Shown: piece by piece, positions 34,184 to 44,100 of the stretch | Layout: each line of letters starts with the position of its first letter | How positions within the stretch are numbered: the first letter of the stretch is position 1 | The notes under the pieces: model-generated | Database searches by the model: none | The model's input: the letters and a program-made list of their open reading frames with translations, nothing else | What the model was told of the DNA's origin: nothing | DNA from: Streptomyces sp. AV19 | Lineage (GTDB): Bacteria; Actinomycetota; Actinomycetes; Streptomycetales; Streptomycetaceae | Direction: 5' to 3' | Length of the DNA: 64,000 nt | Assembly (NCBI RefSeq): GCF_015999245.1 | Contig: NZ_JAEAMR010000018.1 | Location: forward strand, 115,752 to 179,751 | Translations under genes and position numbers: made by a program

Positions 34184-34612
34184 TTGAGCGGCCTCGTGTA
34201 TTTCTCCAGCGTCTCGGAGAACACCGAACGTTTCGTGGAGCGCCTGGAACTGCCCGCCCTGCGCATCCCCCTGCACCCGCACCGCGAGGGCATGCCGCAG
34301 GTCACCGAGCCGTACGTGCTGATCGTGCCGACCTACGGCGGCGGCAGCCACGCGGGCGCGGTCCCCAAGCAGGTGATCCGCTTCCTGAACGTGGCGGCCA
34401 ACAGGGCGCTGCTGCGCGGTGTGATCGCCTCCGGCAACACCAACTTCGGCGCGGACTACTGCCTGGCGGGCCGGGTGATCTCGGCCAAGTGCGGGGTGCC
34501 GCAGCTGTACCGATTCGAACTGCTGGGCACGGACCACGACGTCCGCGCCGTCAGGGAAGGACTGCAGAAGTTTTGGACACGACACTCGTCGGCGAAGGCG
34601 TCGGCGGCATGA
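34184..34612 (+). CDS. nrdI: NrdI, flavodoxin-like activator of ribonucleotide reductase
   Basis: 142 residues with the NrdI signature: L-V-Y-F-S-S-V-S-E-N-T-E-R-F-V (FMN phosphate loop), V-P-T-Y-G-G-G near 48, and S-G-N-T-N-F-G near 86. NrdI reduces oxygen with FMN and activates the radical in NrdF; in class Ie it is also needed for making the DOPA radical. The start is TTG, with GAGAGGAGG ten bases upstream. Its stop overlaps the nrdE ATG (ATGA). Confidence 0.95.
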   Translation: MSGLVYFSSVSENTERFVERLELPALRIPLHPHREGMPQVTEPYVLIVPTYGGGSHAGAVPKQVIRFLNVAANRALLRGVIASGNTNFGADYCLAGRVISAKCGVPQLYRFELLGTDHDVRAVREGLQKFWTRHSSAKASAA

Positions 34613-36780
34613 CCACCGATGGCATGAACCCCGTCACCGCGCCGGCGGCCCCGCGCGAGTCGGTGGGTACGCGCAAGGACTACCACGCGCTGAACGCCAT
34701 GCTGAACATGTACGACTGCGACGGCCGCATCCAGTTCGACAAGGACCGCGAGGCCGTCCGCCAGTACTTCCTCCAGCACGTGAACCCCAACACGGTGGTC
34801 TTCCCGACGCTGGAGGAGAAGATCTCCTACCTGGTCGAGAACGACTACTACGAGGAGGCGCCGATCCGGCGCTACCCGTGGGAGTTCGTCAAGGACCTGT
34901 ACCGGCAGGCGTACGCGCACGAGCACCGCTTCCGCACGTTCCTCGGCGCGTTCAAGTTCTACACCTCGTACACGCTCAAGTCCTTCGACGGCTCCCGCTA
35001 CCTGGAGCGGTTCGAGGACCGGGTGGTCGCCACCGCCCTGTACCTGGGCGCGGGCGACGAGGCCCTCGCCTCCCGGCTGGTCGACGAGATGCTGACGGGC
35101 CGCTTCCAGCCGGCCACGCCGACCTTCCTCAACGCCGGCAAGGCGCAGCGCGGCGAGCTGGTCTCCTGTTTCCTGCTGCGCGTCGAGGACAACCTGGAGT
35201 CGATCGGACGCGGCGTCAACTCGGCCCTCCAGCTGTCCAAACGCGGCGGCGGGGTGGCGCTGCTGCTGACGAACCTGCGCGAACAGGGCGCCCCGATCAA
35301 GAAGATCGAGAACCAGTCGTCCGGGGTGGTGCCCGTGATGAAGCTGCTGGAGGACTCCTTCTCCTACGCCAACCAGCTCGGCGCGCGGCAGGGCGCGGGC
35401 GCGGTCTATCTGCACGCCCACCACCCGGACATCATGCGGTTCCTGGACACCAAGCGGGAGAACGCGGACGAAAAGATCCGCATCAAGACCCTCTCCCTCG
35501 GCGTGGTCGTGCCGGACATCACCTTCGAACTCGCCAAGCGCAACGAGGACATGCACCTGTTCTCGCCGTACGACGTGGAGCGCGAGTACGGCCGGCCGCT
35601 GTCGGACCTGTCGGTCGGCGAGCACTACGACGAGCTGGTCGCCAACCCGCGCATCCGCAAGTCGACGCTCAGCGCCCGCGAGTTCTTCAAGACGATCGCG
35701 GAGCTGCAGTTCGAGTCGGGCTACCCGTACCTGCTGTTCGAGGACACGGTCAACCGGGCCAACCCGATCCCCGGCTGGATCAACATGTCCAACCTGTGCT
35801 CGGAGATCCTCCAGGTCAACTCGCCCAGCACGTACGACGCCTCGCTCGGTTACGAGACCGTCGGCAAGGACGTCTCCTGCAACCTGGGCTCGCTCAACAT
35901 CGCCGCCGCGATGGCCTCGCCGGACCTCGGCGCGACCGTCGAGACCGCCGTACGCGGGCTGACCTCGGTCTCCGACCAGGCGTACATCGACGCCGTACCC
36001 TCCGTGGCCCACGGCAACGCGCTCTCGCACGCCATCGGCCTCGGCCAGATGAACCTGCACGGCTACCTCGCCTCGCAGCGCATCCACTACGGCAGCGAGG
36101 AGGGCGTGGACTTCACCAATATCTACTTCTACGCGGTCGCCTATCACGCGCTGTGCGCCTCGAACCGGATCGCGATCGAACGCGGCGCCGTCTTCGACGG
36201 GTTCGAGCTCTCCGCCTACGCCGACGGCTCGTACTTCGACAAGTACACCGAGCGCGCGTGGGAACCGGCCACCGAGCGGGTGCGATCCCTGTTCGCCGAG
36301 GCGGGCGTGCGCATCCCGGCCCGGGACGACTGGCGCGCGCTGAAGGAGTCCGTCCGGGAGCACGGCATCTACAACCAGTACCTCCAGGCCGTCCCGCCCA
36401 CCGGCTCCATCAGCTACATCAACGACGCCACCGCCTCCATCCACCCGATCGCCTCCAAGGTGGAGATCCGCAAGGAGGGCAAGCTCGGCCGCGTCTACTA
36501 CCCGGCGCCGCACATGGACAACGACAACCTGGAGTACTTCCAGGACGCGTACGAGATCGGCCACGAGAAGATCATCGACACCTACGCGGCGGCCACCCAG
36601 CACGTGGACCAGGGCCTGAGCTGCACGCTGTTCTTCCGGGACACCGCCACCACCCGCGACGTCAACAAGGCCCAGATCCACGCCTGGCGCAAGGGCATCA
36701 AGACCCTCTACTACATCCGGCTGCGCCAGGAGGCCCTGGCCGGCACCGAGATCGAGAACTGCCTGTCCTGCGCCCTGTGA
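34609..36780 (+). CDS. nrdE: NrdE, ribonucleotide reductase large (catalytic) subunit, class Ib/Ie type
   Basis: 723 residues, without the N-terminal ATP-cone, as usual for NrdE. Catalytic features: the reducing Cys in LVSCFLLRVEDN near 186, the thiyl-radical Cys in N-L-C-S-E-I-L-Q near 395, the radical-transfer Tyr pair in TLYYIRLRQ near 703, and the C-terminal shuttle pair E-N-C-L-S-C-A-L. It reduces ribonucleoside diphosphates with a radical from NrdF. ATG 34609 overlaps the nrdI stop; ATG 34624 is an alternative. No NrdH gene is present, so the reductant must come from elsewhere. Confidence 0.96.
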   Translation: MTTDGMNPVTAPAAPRESVGTRKDYHALNAMLNMYDCDGRIQFDKDREAVRQYFLQHVNPNTVVFPTLEEKISYLVENDYYEEAPIRRYPWEFVKDLYRQAYAHEHRFRTFLGAFKFYTSYTLKSFDGSRYLERFEDRVVATALYLGAGDEALASRLVDEMLTGRFQPATPTFLNAGKAQRGELVSCFLLRVEDNLESIGRGVNSALQLSKRGGGVALLLTNLREQGAPIKKIENQSSGVVPVMKLLEDSFSYANQLGARQGAGAVYLHAHHPDIMRFLDTKRENADEKIRIKTLSLGVVVPDITFELAKRNEDMHLFSPYDVEREYGRPLSDLSVGEHYDELVANPRIRKSTLSAREFFKTIAELQFESGYPYLLFEDTVNRANPIPGWINMSNLCSEILQVNSPSTYDASLGYETVGKDVSCNLGSLNIAAAMASPDLGATVETAVRGLTSVSDQAYIDAVPSVAHGNALSHAIGLGQMNLHGYLASQRIHYGSEEGVDFTNIYFYAVAYHALCASNRIAIERGAVFDGFELSAYADGSYFDKYTERAWEPATERVRSLFAEAGVRIPARDDWRALKESVREHGIYNQYLQAVPPTGSISYINDATASIHPIASKVEIRKEGKLGRVYYPAPHMDNDNLEYFQDAYEIGHEKIIDTYAAATQHVDQGLSCTLFFRDTATTRDVNKAQIHAWRKGIKTLYYIRLRQEALAGTEIENCLSCAL

Positions 36781-36811
36781 CACCCGTACCGACTCCACGG
36801 AAGCACTGACG

Positions 36812-37834
36812 ATGACCACCACTCCCCCGCCCCTGACCGAACTGTCGGTCACGCCCCCGTCCTTCCGCCACGACCCGGCGGCCCGCCTGCGCCCGGTCAA
36901 CTGGAACCGCGTCACCGACGAGAAGGACCTGGAGGTGTGGAACCGGCTCACCGCCAACTTCTGGCTGCCCGAGAAGGTCCCGCTCTCCAACGACCTTCCC
37001 GCCTGGCAGCAGCGCCTCACCGCCGGGGAACGCACCCTGACCATGCGCGTGTTCACCGGTCTGACCATGCTGGACACCGTGCAGGCCACCGTCGGCGAGA
37101 TCGTGCAGATCCAGGACGCGCGCACCGAGCACGAGGAGGCGGTGTACACCAACATCGCCTTCATGCAGGCCGTGCACGCCCGCAGCTACTCCTCGGTCTT
37201 CTCCACCCTGTCCACCACCCCGGAGATCGACGACGCCTACCGCTGGGCGGTGGACAACGACGTCCTCCAGCAGCGTGCCAAGGCCGTCCTGCGCCATTAC
37301 TACGGCGACGACCCGCTCAAGCGGAAGGTCGCCTCCACCCTGCTGTCCTCGCTGCTGCTGTACGCGGGCTTCTACCTCCCCCTCCACTTCTCCACCCATG
37401 CCCTGCTCACCAACACCGCCGACATGATCCGCCTGATCCTGCGCGACAAGGCGGTGCACGGCTACTACTCCGGCTACAAATACCAACGCGGCCTGGAGCA
37501 TCGGACGCCGGCCGGCCAGCAGGCGATGCGGGCCTTCACCCACGAGCTCCTCGACGAGCTGTACGAGCTGGAACTCCGCTACTCCGGCGAGCTCTACGAA
37601 CCGCTCGGCCTCATGGACGACGTGGCCGTCTTCGTCCGCTACAACGCCAACAAGGCGCTGATGAACCTGGGTTATCCGGCCCGCTTCGACGCCGACGAGA
37701 CGGAGGTCAACCCGGAGATCCTGGCGGCGCTGTCCCCGGGGGCCGACGAGAACCACGACTTCTTCTCGGGCTCGGGTTCGTCGTACGTCATGGGCAAGGC
37801 GGAGGACACGGCGGACGACGACTGGGACTTCTGA
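36812..37834 (+). CDS. nrdF: NrdF, radical subunit, class Ie (QSK, metal-free) ribonucleotide reductase
   Basis: 340 residues, clearly NrdF by overall sequence. Aligning with E. coli NrdF (offset +21) gives D88, H122, Y126 and H216 intact, but the metal ligands E98, E158 and E192 are Q119 (AFMQAVHARSYS), S179 (STLLSSLLLYAGFYLP) and K213 (LILRDKAVHGYY). QSK is one of the two described replacement sets of class Ie NrdF, in which Tyr126 becomes a DOPA radical and no metal is bound. The protein is otherwise full length and conserved, so this is not decay. It follows nrdE by 31 bp. Confidence 0.95.
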   Translation: MTTTPPPLTELSVTPPSFRHDPAARLRPVNWNRVTDEKDLEVWNRLTANFWLPEKVPLSNDLPAWQQRLTAGERTLTMRVFTGLTMLDTVQATVGEIVQIQDARTEHEEAVYTNIAFMQAVHARSYSSVFSTLSTTPEIDDAYRWAVDNDVLQQRAKAVLRHYYGDDPLKRKVASTLLSSLLLYAGFYLPLHFSTHALLTNTADMIRLILRDKAVHGYYSGYKYQRGLEHRTPAGQQAMRAFTHELLDELYELELRYSGELYEPLGLMDDVAVFVRYNANKALMNLGYPARFDADETEVNPEILAALSPGADENHDFFSGSGSSYVMGKAEDTADDDWDF

Positions 37835-37867
37835 GAGACCCGGGCGTGAACCCCCTGAAGAGGCGGG

Positions 37868-38016
37868 CGCGCGGTCCGGGTGGACGGCGAGCGGGAAGTC
37901 TCCGTCACCGGCGTTCGCGGCGAAGGCGCGCAGCGTGTCGGCGGGTATCCCTGCGAGCTCGTGCACCCCGAGCTCGATCAGGCGTCCCGCCTGGGCGGCG
38001 AAGCGACGGGAGCGGG
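37868..38016 (-). pseudogene. gene fragment resembling the N-terminus of a DUF5701-like protein
   Basis: The minus strand reads RFAAQAGRLIELGVHELAG, then IPADTLRAFAANAGDGDFPL and AVHPDRAPAS, which resembles the first helices and strand of DUF5701-like proteins (x-L-I-E-L-G-x-x-x-L-A-G-x-x). It has a stop just upstream in frame, the frame changes at that point, and the rest of the protein is missing. Recognised by eye only. Confidence 0.35.
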
Positions 38017-38116
38017 GTCACGGCGGCGGAGGACGAGGTCCCGGGCAAGGTACTCCTCGGTCCGAGGTCAGGGGCGGTGGGCCCAGGATCGCACGCGGCG
38101 GCCCGCCGGATTGTTC

Positions 38117-38153
38117 CCGGGCGGGCGGGGACGGTCCGTCCCCGCCCGCCCGG
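38117..38153. terminator. very strong hairpin between nrdF and the LamG gene
   Basis: An 18-bp perfect inverted repeat, ccgggcgggcggggacgg with its exact complement, lies between the convergent nrd operon and the giant LamG gene (stop at 38162). It can terminate transcription from both sides. Confidence 0.85.
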
Positions 38154-38161
38154 ACCGGCCG

Positions 38162-41100
38162 TCAGTCCTCCACGCCGTAGTACTGCGCGAGGAACTCGAT
38201 CACCTCCTCCGCGTGCGGCCGCAGCTCCGGCAGGTGCGCGGCCAGCGCGTTCCGTACGGCTTCGGCGAGGTCGGCGCGGCTGGTGGTGGCGGGCTTGACG
38301 TAGGGGTCGAGGCGGCGGACGAGTTCGTAGTTGCTGTCCAGGTCGAGTTCGCGCATCGTGCGTTCCAGCGGGGCCGCGTCGGCGGGCGGGGCGGGGGGCA
38401 GGAGCCGGCTGACGAAGGTGACGCGGTGCATGACCCGCCAGCACGGCGGCTTGCGGTCCGACTGCCGGGCCTGGCGGAGGGCGGCCGCGTTCGGGTCGGT
38501 GCCGTTCTCCAGCCACTTGGGGTCGACGACCTTGTGGAAGAAGGTGTCGAAGTGCTCGGTGTCCTCGCCGAGGTAGAAGCTGAGGAACCGGTACGCGTCG
38601 ACCTTGCCCGGCGCGTTGACCGGATTGCCGTCGGCGTCGAAGACGGGCTTGCGGTTCGCGTCGTACTGCTGGACGTTGCCGGACGGCGAGCAGGTGATGT
38701 CCAGGCCGAAGGAGCGGGTGGCCTCCTTGCCGCGGGCGCGGGTGGTGGTCATGCCGCCGCCGACGGAGGCGTCGAGCTGCGCGTTGACGCCCACGCCCAT
38801 GATGTCGAAGGACGTGCCGAGGGAGGTGCCCACGGAGCCGGAGAGCGAGTAGGACCCGGAGGTCGTCTCGCTCACGGCGTCCGTGGTCTCGGTGGTCTCG
38901 GCGAAGAACCCGCCGTCCGCCGTCCAGACGTAGGTGTTGACCAGGTCCCGGCGGGAGAAGCCCTCGCCGGTGGTGCTGCCGGCGGTGTCCCGGCCCTTCG
39001 CGGGCGAGGCGTCGCCGCCGATCGCGCCGCTCAGCACGCGGCCCGCCCGCTCGGCGGTCGGGTCGGACGTGTGCGTCTCGGTGGAGACGGACTCGTAGTA
39101 GCTGCGCAGCCGTTGCTGCTCGCGCTGGATGCGGCGCTTGACGGCGTAGGCCTCGCGCGGCTTGTAGTAGCTGTACTCGCCGCGGTCCCGGGCGCCCGTG
39201 TAGTCCGGGTCGAGGACCCGGCCGCGCTCGTCGTAGCCGACCGTGCCGTCCAGCGTCCCCTGCTTGGTGTAGCGGGGGTTGATGGGGAAGGGGACGACGT
39301 TCCAGTCCTTGGGGATGTCGGGGTTGGGCTGGATGCGGTAGGCGACCAGGGCTCCGCTGTGGGCCAGGCGCAGGGCGAAGACGTCGGCGGTCTGGGACTG
39401 GACGACGGCGAAGCCGGTGTTGACCGGGACGTAGCGGCGGCCGAGCGCGGCGTTGAGCGGCTTGCGCGGGTCCTCCCAGCTGCCGGAGAGCTCGACCTTC
39501 ATGGCCCGGGTGGTGTTCTCACCCTGCGAGACGGCCGTCTCGTCGGCCCAGCTGTTGGAGAACTCCAGGCTGCCGCGCACCCCGGCCGAAACCCTGGCCT
39601 TGGCCACCGACTTGGCGACTCCGAACCCGAGCGGTGCGGTGATCATCCACATGTCGACGTCGACCTCGTTGGAGAGGGCGAAGCCGAACGCCGCGTCGAC
39701 GCTGCGTTCCTTGGCCGACGACAGCGAGTGGACGACCTCCTCGGACTCGCGGAACTCCACCGACGCGACGCCGTCGTAGGTGGCGCGCTCGGGGTCGATC
39801 GTGTTGGGGGTGAGGTTCTCGGACGGCACGGGCGGCGCGCCCTCGACGTAGCCGATGAGCTGCGGGTCGAACTGCACCTGGCCGACCCACTCGCTGACGA
39901 GGTCGCCGACCTTGTAGCCGGTGACCAGGTGCCAGCGGCCGTCGCGCAGATAGCCGTAGGCCCGCTTGAGGACGCCGAACGCCTCGCCCTTGGAGCCGTA
40001 CTGCATGTCGGCGTACTCGGCGACGGCGGGTGCCCCGGTGATGCGCTCGTGGAAGGGGGTGCGCATGGCGGCGAGCGCCGAGCGGACCTGGGCGGTGTCG
40101 CTGGAGACGGGCGCGGTGGACAGGACGGTCGCGGGGCGGCGGGGTGCGGCGGGCAGCGTGAGGTCGTTGCCGCGCAGGCCCTCGTCCCGGACCAGGTTCG
40201 CGCTCTCGTCGGTGGAGGCGCGGTCGAAGGACCAGTAGGCGATCAGGTCCTCCTTCTCGCCCTTGAGGCGGGTGAAGAGGTTGTCGAGGACCTGCTCCTG
40301 GGTGCGGGCGGTGCGCCAGAGGCGGACCTCCTCCAGGACGCCGTGGAAGGGCTGGCCGGCCTCGCCGTTCTGGAGCCGCGCGCCGAGGGAGAGCTGGGCG
40401 TCGCCGTGGTCGGCGAAGTCGGCCGAGCCGTCGCCGTCGAAGGGGTCGCAGGCGACGGAGACGCCGTTGCGGTAGATCCGGAAGGCGCTGCCGCGCGGGT
40501 CGGGGTTGCGGGTCCAGCGGGCGCCGCGCAGCCGGGCGGGGTGCGAGCCGGTGGTGTCGGCGGCGGTGTTGCCGGCGTTCTCCTCGAAGCGCCAGTGCGC
40601 GGTCAGGCCGCGGTCGCGAGCGGAGACGGGCGTGCCGAGGCGCGCGGCGTCGCGGGCCGCCGACCACAGCCGGACCTCGGCGACGACGCCGGTGAAGGGG
40701 CGGGTCTCCAGGCCCTCGCGGGCGCGGCCGATGTCGAGGGTGCCGGTGTTGCCCTGGGGGCCGGGTCCCTCGTAGCGGGCGGCGCCCGCCTCGCGGCCGT
40801 CGATGAAGAAGCGGATGTCCTGCCACTCCTGGACGTCGACGGACTCCACGAGCTCGACGGTCTGCCGGACGGGCTTGCCGTCGGCGCCCGCCGCGGTGAT
40901 CTCCTTCGTGCCCTTGCGCTCCTGCATCGACCGGCCGCTCTTGCGGACGACGGCGAGGCGGTGGAACGTCCCGGCGCCGACGGCCTCGGTGGAGGTGAAG
41001 CGCACCAGTCTGCCGTCGGGCTCCTCGAAGCCGAACTCCAGCTTCCCGTCGGGCAGGACGAGCAGCCGGTACGGGACGCTGCCGCCGGAGCCGTCGGCGG

Positions 41101-44100
41101 TACGGCCCTTGGAGAGCAGGCCCTGCGTCGTGCCGAGGGCGTCGGTGCGGCAGAACACCTCGAGGGTGAGGTCGTCGGCGATGTCGAGCGCGTCGTTGTC
41201 GGACGCCTCGAGGCAGGCGCCGTCGGACAGCTCCACCGCCCACGACTGCTCGTAGGCGGCGGCCAGGTGCGTCCACTCGCGCAGGGGGAAGGCGGCGCGG
41301 GTCGCGGTGAGGCGGTTGCCGACGGCGGCGACGACGCGGTAGCCGGCCTCGGCCGCGGTGAGCGCCTCCGGGGCGGTGGCCGTGGTGACGGTGCCGCGCA
41401 GGGTGACGGTGCGGTGGTGCGGGGAACGGTCGGTGACGACGGGCTTGCCGTCGGCCCCGGTGGCCGTCCCGGCACAGGGCCAGTAGCCCTGCAGGCCCGT
41501 CTCGTCGCCCTGGAGCCGCCGGGTCATCCGGTCGCGGATCTCGACGGCCGTGCGGGCGGTGCCCCACAGCCGGACCTCGTCCATCTCGACGCGGGCGTAG
41601 TCGGGGATCCAGCCGGAGTGGGAGCTGCCGAAGCTGAACGGTCCCGCTCCCCAGTAGCCGCGCGTCGCCGTGCGCCGGGCGGCCTCCGCGCCGTCGCGGT
41701 AGATCACCTGCTCGCGGGTGGCGTGCGTGTAGACGCAGGCCCAGTGGTGCCAGGCGGTGTCGGTGTACTTCTCCTCGGTGTCCAGGTCGTCGCTGTAGAA
41801 CGCGAAGGTGAAGGCGCCGTCCGCGCGGAAGCCGATGTGCAGGGACGAGTTGTCGGCGGCGTGGGAGGTGCCATGCCCGACCACGTACTGGGGGCGCCCG
41901 TCGGGGGCCGAGGGGCGCCGCGCCCAGAACTCGACCGTGAAGTCGGTGTTCGCGAGCGGGACCTGGGCGTCCGTGATGGCGACGCCGCTCTTGCCGTCGA
42001 AGAACAGGGCGGGCGCCGTGGGCGGGGCCGGCGGTGCGAGCAGGCCGAGGGTGAAGGGGCTGTCGCCGGTGTTCGCGTGGACGATACGGGACGCGCCCGG
42101 CACGCGCTCGGGGTTGATCCATGCCTCGACCGTCAGATCGCCGCTCACGGCGGCACGGTCCAGTCCCTGCTCCGTGACGAGGGCGTTCTGCCGTCCGTCG
42201 AATGCGTAGGCGCGGCCGGGCTTGTCGGCGCGCCAGCGTCCGCCGTGGCCGGGCACGTGGTCGGGCACGGTGCCCAGCGGCACCTCGCGCACCTGCCCGG
42301 GGTCGACGACGACGAGCCGGGAGCCGGAGGACAGGGGCACGCCGGGGCGGTTGCTCTCGGCCTGCTGCGCGAAGTCGTACGCCTGGCCCGGCGCGCCGTT
42401 GACGATGGCGGCGAAGTCCGCGGCGCGGCGCGGCAGTTTGCGCCAGATCTCGCTCTCGGTGCCGCGCGTGATCGTGAGCTCGCACAGGCCCGCGTCGCCG
42501 ACGTCCATGATCCGGATGTCGACACCGGCGAGGTCGGTGCCGGCGTCGCGGGCGACGAAGGTGAAGGCCGTGCCGTCGGGGCCGGAGAGCTGCCGGGAGG
42601 AGCGGGAGACGAGCGTGTCGTAGTAGGTGGCGAAGAACTGCCCGTTGGCACCGCGGAAGTACAGCACGACACTGCCGGTGGCGCTGTCGAGCAGGTACGG
42701 GCGGTCGGCACCGCGGGCGAACTCCAGCAGGGCGCCGGAGGCGCTGAGCCCGGTGCGGTCGACGGAGAGCTGGGGCATGGACAGCGCGATGTCGTCGGTG
42801 CCCTTGAGGCCGCCGGTGAGGCGGGCGAGCTCCTCGCGCTTGACTGTCTGCTCGGCCTGGAGGGCCTCGATCTCGCGCTGGAGGAGGGCGAGCCGGTCGC
42901 GCTGGGGGCGCAGTTCCTCGAGGCGGGCCTCGTCGGCGGCGATCAGCTTGACGAAGTCCTGCACGTGGGCCTGGGGGGCGGGGCGGACCTTCTCGAAGGT
43001 CACCAGCCCCTCGCCGTTGCCGGCCACCGTCTCGACGTCCTGCTGGACGACGGCGTCGTCCTTGCGGTCGGTGGCGCAGACGGCGAGCCGGCTCCAGAGG
43101 TTGACCAGGACGGAGAAGCCGTTGCCCCGGTCCAGGGGGGTGAAGTAGGTGTTGTGGTGGCCTTCGAGGTGCTTGTAGCCGATGAGGGGTGCGTCGGGGT
43201 CCTTGCTGTCACCGGAGACGTTGAGGTCCTTGGCGACGTGGGCGTTGCGGACGTACCAGCACGGCTGGCCGTTGTACGCCCCGTCCGTCCCGTCGAAGTA
43301 CCACAGGGCGGTGGCCGCGTCCTTGTCGGAGGTGCGGATGACGGGCGGCCAGTCACCGGTCCCGTTGTCCCTGAGCGCGAGGTACTGGTCCTTGCCGTCG
43401 CGCTGCCGCTTGAAGCGGACGCGGAAGCACCAGGCGTGGAGCGTGCCGTCCAGCTCGGCCCTGCGCTCGGCCACGCGCTTCTCCAGCGCGGCGACCTCGT
43501 CCTTGCCCTGGGCGAGGCGGGCCGCCTCGGTCTCCTTGGCGGCGATGTCCCGGGTGATCTCCTGGACGCGCCGGTCCAGTTCGCTGATCGCGTCCACGTC
43601 CCCGCTGGCCTCCGGCGCGGCGAGGACCGGCAGCGCCAGTTCGTCCGGCACCTGGGCGAGGCGTCCGTCGCGGCCGACGCCGAAGTCGACGGTGGCGACG
43701 TACGTCTCGTCGGTGGCGGCGCCGGTCCTCGGGTCGGGGCCGGAGGTGGCGTACGACAGCAGGACGCGGGCCTGGCGCTTGGCGGGCTTGGGCTCCTGGC
43801 CGTAGCCGACGGCGGTGTCCTCCTGCTGGTGGTAGAGGACGGCGGACAGGCCGGAGACGACGCCGCGGCCGACGACGGCGAAGCTGTCGCGGCGTACGCC
43901 AGGGTGGTCGCCGATGGGCGCCCCGGAGGTCACCCACCGCGGTCCGCCGAGGAGTTCGCCGTGCCGGGCGTGGTCGGTCTGGTCGTGCAGGCGGGTGCCG
44001 GAGCCCTCGTCGAAGCGGTAATAGGCGACCAGACCCGGGTCGTTGCCGATGAGGCGGACGCCCTTGTCGCGCTCGATCTCGTCGGCGGTGCGGGCGCGGT

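Noticed and set aside
36812..37834. Explaining Q119/S179/K213 as pseudogene decay
   Set aside because: The frame is intact, all other conserved residues stand, and the three changes match a described functional set.
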